From contig JACRAA010000217.1 of the NCBI GenBank assembly GCA_016213595.1, positions 1 through 5,251 on the forward strand: a stretch of 5,251 nt of DNA. The letters run 5' to 3'. Origin of the DNA: Actinomycetota bacterium (GTDB lineage Bacteria; Actinomycetota; Actinomycetes; Propionibacteriales; Propionibacteriaceae). Below, piece after piece: positions 1-5,159 of this stretch. A program made the translations under genes and the position numbers. The notes beneath the pieces are model-generated. The model was not told the DNA's origin, did not search any database, and saw only the letters and a program-made list of their open reading frames with translations. Within the stretch, counting starts at the first letter, position 1, and the number at the start of each line of letters is the position of its first letter.

Positions 1-408
1 GTGCGCTCCGACGTGCCGGTCGGCACCGAGCGCCCGCTGGTGCCCGAACGCCCGCTCGGTACGGAGCGCCCCATGGGGACGGACCGTTCCATCGGAGAGG
101 TGATGGGCGATGTCACCCGGGACCTCTCCACCCTGATGCGTCAGGAAGTCGCCCTCGCGAAGGCCGAGGCCAAGGAGTCGATGACTCTCGCAGGCAAGGG
201 GGCCGGGCTCCTCGCAGGGGCAGCGGTCGCCGGCATGCTGGTGCTCGACTTCGTGTCCGTCGCCGTGTGGTGGGGTCTCGGCAACGCCATCGGCCGCGGC
301 TGGTCGGCGCTCGTGGTCGCCCTCATCTGGGCGGTGGTGGCTTTCGTGCTCGTGGTCCTGGGACGACGCGAGCTGGCCCGCATGCGCGGGCTGCCCCAGA
401 CGGCCTAG
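1..408 (+). CDS. Holin-X-like two-helix membrane protein (phage holin family, actinobacterial type)
   Basis: Small membrane protein of 135 residues if the GTG at base 1 is the start. Residues 31-60 form a conserved-looking amphipathic segment (SIGEVMGDVTRDLSTLMRQE followed by an Ala/Lys/Glu-rich helix), matching the front of the actinobacterial putative holin-X superfamily III domain. Two hydrophobic helices follow, at about 67-92 and 101-121, then a short basic tail (RRELARMR). Residues 8-31 are four hexapeptide repeats of the GTERPL type. The start is uncertain: the gene may begin before the window, and the ATG at 73 has GGAG six bases upstream. The ATG at 103 also has GGAG five bases upstream, but would trim the domain. 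The next gene, 50 bases on, encodes a DUF3618 protein, a common partner. Despite the family name, such chromosomal proteins lie outside prophages and their role is not established; an envelope function is inferred. Confidence 0.82.
   Translation: MRSDVPVGTERPLVPERPLGTERPMGTDRSIGEVMGDVTRDLSTLMRQEVALAKAEAKESMTLAGKGAGLLAGAAVAGMLVLDFVSVAVWWGLGNAIGRGWSALVVALIWAVVAFVLVVLGRRELARMRGLPQTA
22..93 (+). repeat. Four tandem 18-bp units coding GTERPL-like hexapeptides
   Basis: Four in-frame 18-base units encode GTERPL, VPERPL, GTERPM and GTDRSI, giving a charged, proline-rich, probably disordered leader directly before the conserved helix of the holin-X-like protein. The units have diverged in synonymous positions as well as in residues, so this is not a fresh duplication. 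Confidence 0.75.
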
Positions 409-411
409 ACC

Positions 412-462
412 GTGAGCAAGATCCCCAATGCACTGAAGGGCCACGAGGAGGAGAACCGATGA
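412..462 (+). CDS. Possible 16-residue ORF between the holin-like and DUF3618 genes
   Basis: A GTG at 412 opens a 16-codon frame (MSKIPNALKGHEEENR) whose TGA at 460-462 overlaps the ATG of the DUF3618 gene at 459-461, making an ATGA junction. The frame fills almost the whole intergenic gap. No clear Shine-Dalgarno sequence precedes the GTG. The last codons are made by the purine-rich GAGGAGGAG that serves as the ribosome-binding site of the next gene, so part of this sequence is constrained for another reason. It could be a coupling leader peptide or chance; I do not recognise the peptide. Confidence 0.25.
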   Translation: MSKIPNALKGHEEENR

Positions 463-530
463 GCACGAACCCGCCGATGAGCAGCAACCCACCGATGGGC
501 AGCAACCCGCCGATGAGCAGCAACCCGGCC
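459..530 (+). repeat. Four tandem 18-bp units coding MSSNPP hexapeptides
   Basis: Units at 459-476, 477-494, 495-512 and 513-530 encode MSTNPP, MSSNPP, MGSNPP and MSSNPA. They differ from one another at only a few bases. Each unit begins with ATG, the first being the start codon. The array ends exactly where the DUF3618 domain begins. Confidence 0.9.
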
Positions 531-1238
531 GAGATCCGGTCGCAGATCGAGACGACGAGGGCATACCTCTCGGACGACGTGGACACCCTTGCCTACCAGG
601 CCAGCCCGTCGCACATCGCCGAACGTCAGGTGCAGAAGGTCAAGGCATCCGGCTCCCGGCTGCTCGACCGGGTCCTCGGGTCCGCCGAGGACATGAAGGA
701 CGCAGCCGGCGAGAAGGTCGGCGCGGTGGGTGACGCCGTGTCCGACGTCCCGGACTCTGCTCGCCGCCGTACCCAGGGCAACCCCCTCGCTGCCGGCATG
801 GTGGCGTTCGGGGTCGGGCTCCTGGTCTCCGCTGCCTTCCCCCCCTCGGAGAAGGAGCGGGAGCTGGCGAGCGACATCAAGGAGAAGGCACAGCCGCTCA
901 CGGACAAGGTCACGGAGGCCGCCAAGGACATGGCGAGCAACCTCTCCGAGCCCGCCGGCCAGGCCGTCGACTCCCTGAAGCAGTCCGCCACCGAGTCCGT
1001 GCAGAACGTGAAGGAGGAGGCGCAGGACGCCACCTCCGACGTCCGCGACGTCGCCCGCGACAACGTGTCCGACGTCAAGGACACGGCCCAGCAGGCCCGC
1101 TCCGGCAGCGGCTCGGGCATGGGTACGAGCAGCGGTGCCGGCAGCGGTACCGGCATGGGCACGGGCAGTAGCGGTACCGGTATGGGCACGGGCAGCGGTA
1201 CTGGTATGGGCACCGGCACGGCGATGCCGCCCGACTGA
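459..1238 (+). CDS. DUF3618-domain membrane protein with amphipathic helix and GTGM-rich tail
   Basis: A 259-residue protein. Residues 1-24 are four MSSNPP-type repeats. Residues 25-46 (EIRSQIETTRAYLSDDVDTL) match the start of the DUF3618 domain, which typically reads IR.DIE.TR..L...VD.L. Residues 109-127 form a single membrane segment. Residues 131-213 are a long highly charged Lys/Glu/Asp/Ala helix with short-period repeats, resembling LEA- or apolipoprotein-like amphipathic helices. Residues 215-259 are a Gly/Ser/Thr/Met low-complexity tail. The ATG at 459 is chosen because GAGGAGGAG (445-453) lies five bases before it; the frame is open further upstream but has no comparable signal there. 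It sits 50 bases after the holin-X-like gene and is probably co-transcribed with it. A membrane-anchored, envelope or stress-related structural role is inferred; no enzymatic motif is visible. In-frame ATGs at 477, 495 and 513 are possible secondary starts. Confidence 0.88.
   Translation: MSTNPPMSSNPPMGSNPPMSSNPAEIRSQIETTRAYLSDDVDTLAYQASPSHIAERQVQKVKASGSRLLDRVLGSAEDMKDAAGEKVGAVGDAVSDVPDSARRRTQGNPLAAGMVAFGVGLLVSAAFPPSEKERELASDIKEKAQPLTDKVTEAAKDMASNLSEPAGQAVDSLKQSATESVQNVKEEAQDATSDVRDVARDNVSDVKDTAQQARSGSGSGMGTSSGAGSGTGMGTGSSGTGMGTGSGTGMGTGTAMPPD
1143..1217 (+). repeat. Three near-identical 24-27-bp units coding SGTGMGTG
   Basis: Units at 1143-1166, 1167-1193 and 1194-1217 encode SGTGMGTG, SSGTGMGTG and SGTGMGTG. 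A looser copy (GSGSGMGTSSG) precedes them. The middle unit has one extra AGT codon. The high nucleotide identity suggests recent slippage or unequal exchange, and copy number may vary between strains. Confidence 0.88.
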
Positions 1239-1252
1239 GAGAGCGCCGCGCA

Positions 1253-1297
1253 GCACGACGAAGGGGACCGGGTCGAACCGGGTCCCCTTCGTCGTGC
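1253..1297. terminator. Bidirectional hairpin terminator between convergent transcripts
   Basis: Arms 1253-1269 (GCACGACGAAGGGGACC) and 1281-1297 are perfect reverse complements, 17 bp, with an 11-base loop. Within the loop GGT/ACC can add 3 bp around CGA after one G-G mismatch. The hairpin lies 14 bases after the DUF3618 stop and 20 bases after the GH130 gene's stop on the other strand, so it can end both transcripts. There is no U-tract on either side, as is common for actinobacterial hairpin terminators. Confidence 0.9.
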
Positions 1298-1317
1298 CCT
1301 CCGCTGATCGACGGAGG

Positions 1318-2763
1318 CTAGGCGCCCAGGTCGGAGAGCAGCTCGTCGAGCGACACCGACGCCACGGAGACCGACGCGTCGCCGATGCCGTACGGGATGA
1401 AGAGCCGGCCCCGATGGGAGATCGCGCCACACGAGAAGACAACGTTCGGCACGTACCCGCCGTGCGCCACCGGCGGCAGCAACGGCTCGTCCAGGCGGCC
1501 GATGACTCGTGTCGGGTCGTCGAGGTCCAGCAGAATCGCGCCCAGGCTGTACATGCGCATCACACCCACCCCGTGGATGATCACGAGCCAGCCCGACTCG
1601 GTCTCGATCGGCGGGCTGCCGTTGCCCACCTGCAGGATCTGCCAGGGGTCGGTCGGTGACTCGATGGCGACCGGGTCGCCCCAGCGGTAGCCGTCATCCG
1701 AGGAGGTGAGCCCGATCGTGATGCCGTCCGCTCGGCTCAGGGCGAGGTGCCTGCCACCCACCTTTCGTGGGAAGAGAGCCATCCCCTTGTTCCGTGCGCC
1801 CCGACCCGTGAGCGGGAACGAGGTGAACGTGAGGAGGTCGGGGCTGGTCAGGAGCCTGTTGCTGACGTTCATCCCGTCGTAGGCGGTGTAGCAGGCGCGG
1901 TACTCGACGCTGCCGTCGTCGTCGGTGAAGAGGGTGAACCGGGCGTCCTCCAGCCCCTGCCGTTCGTCCTCCGAGGTCGGCATGAGCACGCGCTGGTCGA
2001 GCGTGGTCGACTCGTCGAACGTGACGGTGTAGCCGGCCGCAGCCCAGCGGCGGAGCGTCTCCACGCGCAGGTGCGCCTCGGGATGCAGCAGGAGGTCGGG
2101 GGGCAGGTCGACCAGCACCTTCTCCACGTCCGTGCGATGGACCTCCGCCGGGACCGTCTGGAGGACAGCGAGCGTGAGCTCGTCCGGCTCCCGACCGGCT
2201 CGTACCAGTGCGTCGAACAGGGACCGCGGGACGGCCGTCAGGGTCATCGAACCGACGACGGGCGGCGCGAGCCGCTCCTCGAAGCGCCACCCCTCGTCGT
2301 CGACGATCGCCGCCGAGAACTGGAGGGCGGAGAGGTGGCCCTCGCCGATACCGCGGAGGGCCACCGCGACCCGGAGCTGCCCCTCGGCGAGACCACGCTG
2401 GTCAGGATGCGGCACGACCGCGGGGTTGCACAGCGCTGCACCCTCCACTGCGTACTCCAGGGTGAACGCGGCCCCGACGAGGAGGGTACGGGCCTCGCTG
2501 AGCTCCTCGTGCGGTTCCAGGAGCACCGCCGCGTTGGCGAGCAGCAGGGCCCGAAGGTCCGCGTGATGTGGGCCGAAGCCCTGCAGGACGGCGGGCAGCA
2601 TCTCCGCCACCGTCTGCTCGTCCAGTCTTCGCAGACGATCCAGGAGGTCTCGGGCACGACCGACGTGCGGAGGCTCGGTACTGGGAAGGAACAGGCGACC
2701 GATCACCCGGGAAGGGTCGGGCCGGAGGTGCTGGTCGGTGTGTAGACGGACAGTGGCGGTCAT
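1318..2763 (-). CDS. GH130-family glycoside phosphorylase/hydrolase-like enzyme
   Basis: A 481-residue protein with a five-bladed beta-propeller GH130-type core; family members phosphorolyse or hydrolyse beta-mannosides, releasing mannose-1-phosphate in the phosphorylases. Recognisable segments are EGAALCNPAVVPHPDQ (107-122), GIGEGHLSALQF (138-149), GLEDARFT (270-277), YTAYDGMNVSNRLLTS (292-307), NKGMALFPRKVGGR (325-338), GNGSPPIETESGWLVIIHGV (380-399) and GYVPNVVFSCGA (436-447). By family analogy Asp273 in the ED-x-R motif is the likely proton donor, and Lys326 and His397 are candidate phosphate- or substrate-contacting residues. Residues 1-95 form an added mostly helical N-terminal region, making the protein longer than a minimal GH130 domain. 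No signal peptide is seen, so it is probably cytoplasmic. The ATG overlaps the upstream TGA as ATGA, with AGGAG seven bases before it (2771-2775). Last gene of the operon. Sugar specificity, and phosphorylase versus hydrolase activity, are not decided by the sequence. Confidence 0.88.
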   Translation of the reverse strand: MTATVRLHTDQHLRPDPSRVIGRLFLPSTEPPHVGRARDLLDRLRRLDEQTVAEMLPAVLQGFGPHHADLRALLLANAAVLLEPHEELSEARTLLVGAAFTLEYAVEGAALCNPAVVPHPDQRGLAEGQLRVAVALRGIGEGHLSALQFSAAIVDDEGWRFEERLAPPVVGSMTLTAVPRSLFDALVRAGREPDELTLAVLQTVPAEVHRTDVEKVLVDLPPDLLLHPEAHLRVETLRRWAAAGYTVTFDESTTLDQRVLMPTSEDERQGLEDARFTLFTDDDGSVEYRACYTAYDGMNVSNRLLTSPDLLTFTSFPLTGRGARNKGMALFPRKVGGRHLALSRADGITIGLTSSDDGYRWGDPVAIESPTDPWQILQVGNGSPPIETESGWLVIIHGVGVMRMYSLGAILLDLDDPTRVIGRLDEPLLPPVAHGGYVPNVVFSCGAISHRGRLFIPYGIGDASVSVASVSLDELLSDLGA

Positions 2764-3764
2764 GCCCTCGCTCCTAACCGATGTGCATGGAACACGGTCG
2801 AGACGGCGGCGAGCGTTGACTCGGCTCCGCGGTTCACGTTACGGCCGTCACTGGTCAGCCCGTCGTATCCCGCGCCAGTGTCGACGTCCATCATGGCGAC
2901 GCGCCCGTCGTTCTCGCCGAGGAACCACGCGGCCGCCTCACCCACGAGGTCTCGCCACCGGGGATCGCCGGTGAGGTCGAACGCGGTGGCCGCGGCAGCC
3001 GAGAGCGAGGCCACTTCGATCGGCTGCTGGTCGAACCCTGGAGGCCCGTCGCCCGGTCCCCAGCCGCCCACAGGGACGATGGAGAGGTGCCCTGCCCGCC
3101 GCTGCAGGCTCGCGAGGAAGTCGAGCTGGTCCAGTCCTCGCTCGACGAGGTCGCCCCGTTCCAGGACATCTCCCGCCACAAGCAGCGCGTGGGGGACCGC
3201 CGCGTTGTCGTACGTGAGACGTGGCTCCGGCCAGCGCCAGGGCCCCGCCAGCCCGCTCACTGACTGGGGCGCCGCGAGAGAGGTCGCCGCGTCCACGACG
3301 AGGTCCCTGGACTCGGGCATCGTGCCGTACAGCGGGGCCGCCCCGAGGAGCGCGTACGCCGTGGCGCGGCGGTAGGGAGATCTCATCCTCAGCATGCGGT
3401 CGAGCGCCGAGCGGGCCTCCGGCTGACCCTTGCCCATGGCCACGTAGGCACCCAGCCCCCACAGCGCACGCCCCCACCAGTCCCCCAGGGAGGGGCGGTC
3501 CGTCCAGCGGCCGTCGGGACCCATGCGGTTGTGGCACTGGCCGTCCTCGGCGATGGCTGCGATGACGAAGCGAAGGTACACCTGACCCAGATCCGCGATC
3601 TCGTCACCGACCGAGGCTGCGAGTACGAGCCCGCGTGCCACGTCATCGGTGCAGTACCCCAGCTCGCGGCGGGGTTCGTCCCCGTTGGAGTGCTCGAACA
3701 TCCCTCGCGCGTCGGTGAGACGCCTCAGGTGGTCGAACCGAGGTGCAGGCACTGCCCCCGTCAC
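2760..3764 (-). CDS. Six-hairpin (alpha/alpha)6-type carbohydrate-associated protein, often annotated as glycosyltransferase
   Basis: A 334-residue, probably cytoplasmic protein with the alternating helices and aromatic/acidic motifs of the six-hairpin glycosidase fold. Motifs visible: FDHLRRLTDARGMFEHS (10-26), GYCTDDVARGLVLA (36-49), DWWGRALWGLGAYVAM (95-110), WPEPRLTYDNAAVPHALL (178-195), FDQQPIEVASLSAAA (244-258) and NVNRGAESTLAA (309-320). I recognise this as the conserved protein that in many bacteria sits beside GT4 and GH130 genes, sometimes fused to a glycosyltransferase and often inheriting that label. It has no GT fold itself. Conserved Asp/Glu residues such as Asp40, Asp41, Asp95, Asp186 and Glu250 are candidate sugar-contacting or catalytic positions, which is inference. 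The GTG start overlaps the GT4 stop as GTGA. No good Shine-Dalgarno is visible, so translation probably depends on coupling. The next ATG (residue 22) would cut the conserved N-terminal motif. Activity unknown. Confidence 0.8.
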   Translation of the reverse strand: MTGAVPAPRFDHLRRLTDARGMFEHSNGDEPRRELGYCTDDVARGLVLAASVGDEIADLGQVYLRFVIAAIAEDGQCHNRMGPDGRWTDRPSLGDWWGRALWGLGAYVAMGKGQPEARSALDRMLRMRSPYRRATAYALLGAAPLYGTMPESRDLVVDAATSLAAPQSVSGLAGPWRWPEPRLTYDNAAVPHALLVAGDVLERGDLVERGLDQLDFLASLQRRAGHLSIVPVGGWGPGDGPPGFDQQPIEVASLSAAAATAFDLTGDPRWRDLVGEAAAWFLGENDGRVAMMDVDTGAGYDGLTSDGRNVNRGAESTLAAVSTVFHAHRLGARA

Positions 3765-4915
3765 AGCACCGAGGAGCCGCCGCCGGCTGTCCGGCCGCTC
3801 TGCTCGGCAGGCGCCATCTCCAGGAGACGCTGCCCCAGCGAGGCGTACGTCCTCGCCACCGCGGGCCAGACCAGCTGTTCCGCCTGGACGCGCACGGCTC
3901 CCGTCATCGAGGCCGCCCAGCGAGGCTCTGTGAAGATCCTCCGGACCGCCTCCGCCATGGCCTCAGGATCGCGGTGCGGCACGGTGATCCCCGCGCCTCC
4001 CGAGAGCAGCTCGACAGCGTGGGGGAACCGGGTGGCGACGACCGGCCGGCCCGCTGCCACAGCCTCGATGAGGACTCCGGAGGTCACCTGCTCGTCGTTG
4101 TCGTACGGCAGGAGCACGACCGACGCACTCCCGATCAGCGCCGGCATGGTGGACGTCGGGCGGTACGACCCGTCGAACGTCAGAAGGTGCCCCACGCCGA
4201 GGTCCGACGCCAGTCCCCGCAGACCGTCGCGGTAGGACTCACCGTGCGACTCGACGACCTTGGGGTGCGTCTCTCCGGCGACGAGATACTCCGGTTCGGG
4301 ATCGAGGTCACGGAGGTGCGACAAGGCGCGGACGCCCCATTCGATGCCCTTGCCGGGTCCGATCAGGCCCCACGTGAGGATGTGGTGCTTTCGCGCGGTG
4401 ACGTTGTGCCGGGCGATGGCGGGTGAGACCCCGTGCGGTATGACGACGAGCTTCGAGGTGTCCAGCCAGTAGCCCTGCGCCAGCCTCGTTCGCGCCGCTT
4501 GGCTCATGACCACCACGGCGTCGGCCAACCCGCACACGCTCTCGAGGACGCGCCGTTGGCGTGCCGACGGCCGGGCCAGCACGGTGTGCAGGACGACGAT
4601 GACGGGTACCTCCACCTGACGGAGGACGGAGAGGACCTCGTCGCCGTCAGCGCCACCATAGATGCCGTACTCATGCTGGACGATCACCACGTCCGCCTCG
4701 TTGAGCGCGTCCGCCGCACGCCGTTGGCTCAGGCGGTCGCCCGCGACGAGGTGGCCCACGACCTCCTCGTGGGGGGACTGGACCGGCGCTTCCACAGATC
4801 GCACGACGAAGACGCTGCACCCCGACAGGGTGCCAAGAGCGTCACCGAGGGCGTACGTGAACGTCGCCAGGCCGCACTGTGTGGGGGGGTAGGTGCTCAA
4901 CAAGCCGAACTTCAT
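3761..4915 (-). CDS. Glycosyltransferase family 4 (GT-B fold) protein
   Basis: A 384-residue retaining GT4-type transferase, likely using a nucleotide sugar. The N-terminal Rossmann half begins MKFGLLSTYPPTQCGLATFT, a signature start for this subgroup, and continues with VIVQHEYGIYGG (77-88). The C-terminal donor-binding half has VIPHGV (158-163), TWGLIGPGKGIEWGVRAL (181-198) with the Gly-Pro-Gly-Lys-Gly loop, LLPYDNDEQVTSGVLIEAVA (268-287) and GRPVVATRFPHAVELL (289-304). In the EX7E position the first residue is Gln276 rather than Glu, with Glu284 second; this looks like a subgroup trait and not damage. The ATG at 4913-4915 is preferred: GGAGG lies five bases upstream and homology begins here. 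The frame stays open to 5029, and an ATG at 4955-4957 with GGAGG three bases upstream would add 14 residues. First gene of the three-gene operon; acceptor and donor unknown, a mannosyl donor being plausible from the GH130 partner. Confidence 0.92.
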   Translation of the reverse strand: MKFGLLSTYPPTQCGLATFTYALGDALGTLSGCSVFVVRSVEAPVQSPHEEVVGHLVAGDRLSQRRAADALNEADVVIVQHEYGIYGGADGDEVLSVLRQVEVPVIVVLHTVLARPSARQRRVLESVCGLADAVVVMSQAARTRLAQGYWLDTSKLVVIPHGVSPAIARHNVTARKHHILTWGLIGPGKGIEWGVRALSHLRDLDPEPEYLVAGETHPKVVESHGESYRDGLRGLASDLGVGHLLTFDGSYRPTSTMPALIGSASVVLLPYDNDEQVTSGVLIEAVAAGRPVVATRFPHAVELLSGGAGITVPHRDPEAMAEAVRRIFTEPRWAASMTGAVRVQAEQLVWPAVARTYASLGQRLLEMAPAEQSGRTAGGGSSVL

Positions 4916-4972
4916 GCTGTCCTCCAACGGTCCGGGGCGAATCCGGCATAGCGCCATCCACCTCCGTTGGGG
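4916..4972 (-). promoter_or_regulatory. Leader stem that could mask the GT4 ribosome-binding site
   Basis: In the - strand transcript, CCAACGG (from 4964-4970) is the exact complement of CCGTTGG (from 4924-4930), 33 bases apart. Past one A-C mismatch, two more C-G pairs reach into the GGAGG Shine-Dalgarno of the GT4 gene (4921-4925). The 5' arm also overlaps a second GGAGG used by the alternative ATG at 4955-4957. This is a modest 7+2-bp stem, so a regulatory role is inferred only. Confidence 0.35.
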
Positions 4973-4989
4973 GCCGAGTACCCCTTGCA

Positions 4990-5002
4990 GTGGCAGTGCC
5001 AC
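4990..5002. promoter_or_regulatory. Operator-like palindrome upstream of the GT4 operon
   Basis: The sequence GTGGCAGTGCCAC is a perfect 6-bp inverted repeat around a single central base, 75 bases upstream of the GT4 start. This fits a binding site for a dimeric regulator near the operon promoter, but no convincing -35/-10 pair could be placed beside it. Another 6-bp inverted repeat with a 5-base spacer (CCCATC/GATGGG) lies at 5025-5041. Confidence 0.3.
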
Positions 5003-5109
5003 GAACAGACGGGGGAATCCCGGACCCATCGGATGGATGGGAACCGCAGCACCCTCATTGTGCGCCTGATCGGAGGACCCCCGCTACCAGTCGAGCCTGG
5101 TCCAGGACG

Positions 5110-5145
5110 ACGACAGGGGACCGGATCGCCCCGGTCCCCTGTCGT
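5110..5145 (-). terminator. Hairpin terminator downstream of glnA
   Basis: Arms 5110-5124 (ACGACAGGGGACCGG) and 5131-5145 are perfect reverse complements, 15 bp, with the 6-base loop ATCGCC. It begins 14 bases after the glnA stop codon on the - strand and separates glnA from the GT4 operon transcribed in the same direction. No U-tract follows. Its core resembles the hairpin at 1253-1297. Confidence 0.88.
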
Positions 5146-5159
5146 GGTACAGATTTTGC

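Noticed and set aside
1..408. Prophage lysis cassette suggested by the holin family name
   Set aside because: No endolysin, structural phage gene, integrase or attachment site is nearby; the DUF3618 neighbour points to an ordinary chromosomal pair.
405..1442. Long - strand reading frames (345 and 268 codons) opposite the DUF3618 gene
   Set aside because: Low-complexity His/Arg/Gly-rich translations with no recognisable domain. They are antisense images of the high-GC gene and run through the terminator hairpin.
1747..2745. A 332-codon + strand frame opposite the GH130 gene
   Set aside because: The Arg/Glu/Gly-rich translation has no family resemblance, while the opposite strand encodes clear GH130 motifs.
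3531..4951. Several + strand frames (234, 227 and 172 codons) opposite the GT4 and six-hairpin genes
   Set aside because: They overlap one another and clear - strand coding sequence; their compositions are typical of antisense high-GC frames.
4916..5029. N-terminal extension of the GT4 protein to 422 residues
   Set aside because: The extra 38 residues have no family resemblance, the homology starts at MKFGLLSTYPPT, and a good Shine-Dalgarno lies five bases before that ATG.
5086..5106. Inverted repeats ACCAG/CTGGT and CCTGG/CCAGG next to the glnA hairpin
   Set aside because: The arms are only 5 bp and compete with each other, which is expected by chance in such GC-rich sequence; not enough for an operator or attachment site.
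4916..5109. Search for a sigma-70 type promoter for the GT4 operon
   Set aside because: Weak -10-like hexamers such as CACAAT are present on the - strand, but none has a credible -35 at 16-18 bases, so no promoter is called.
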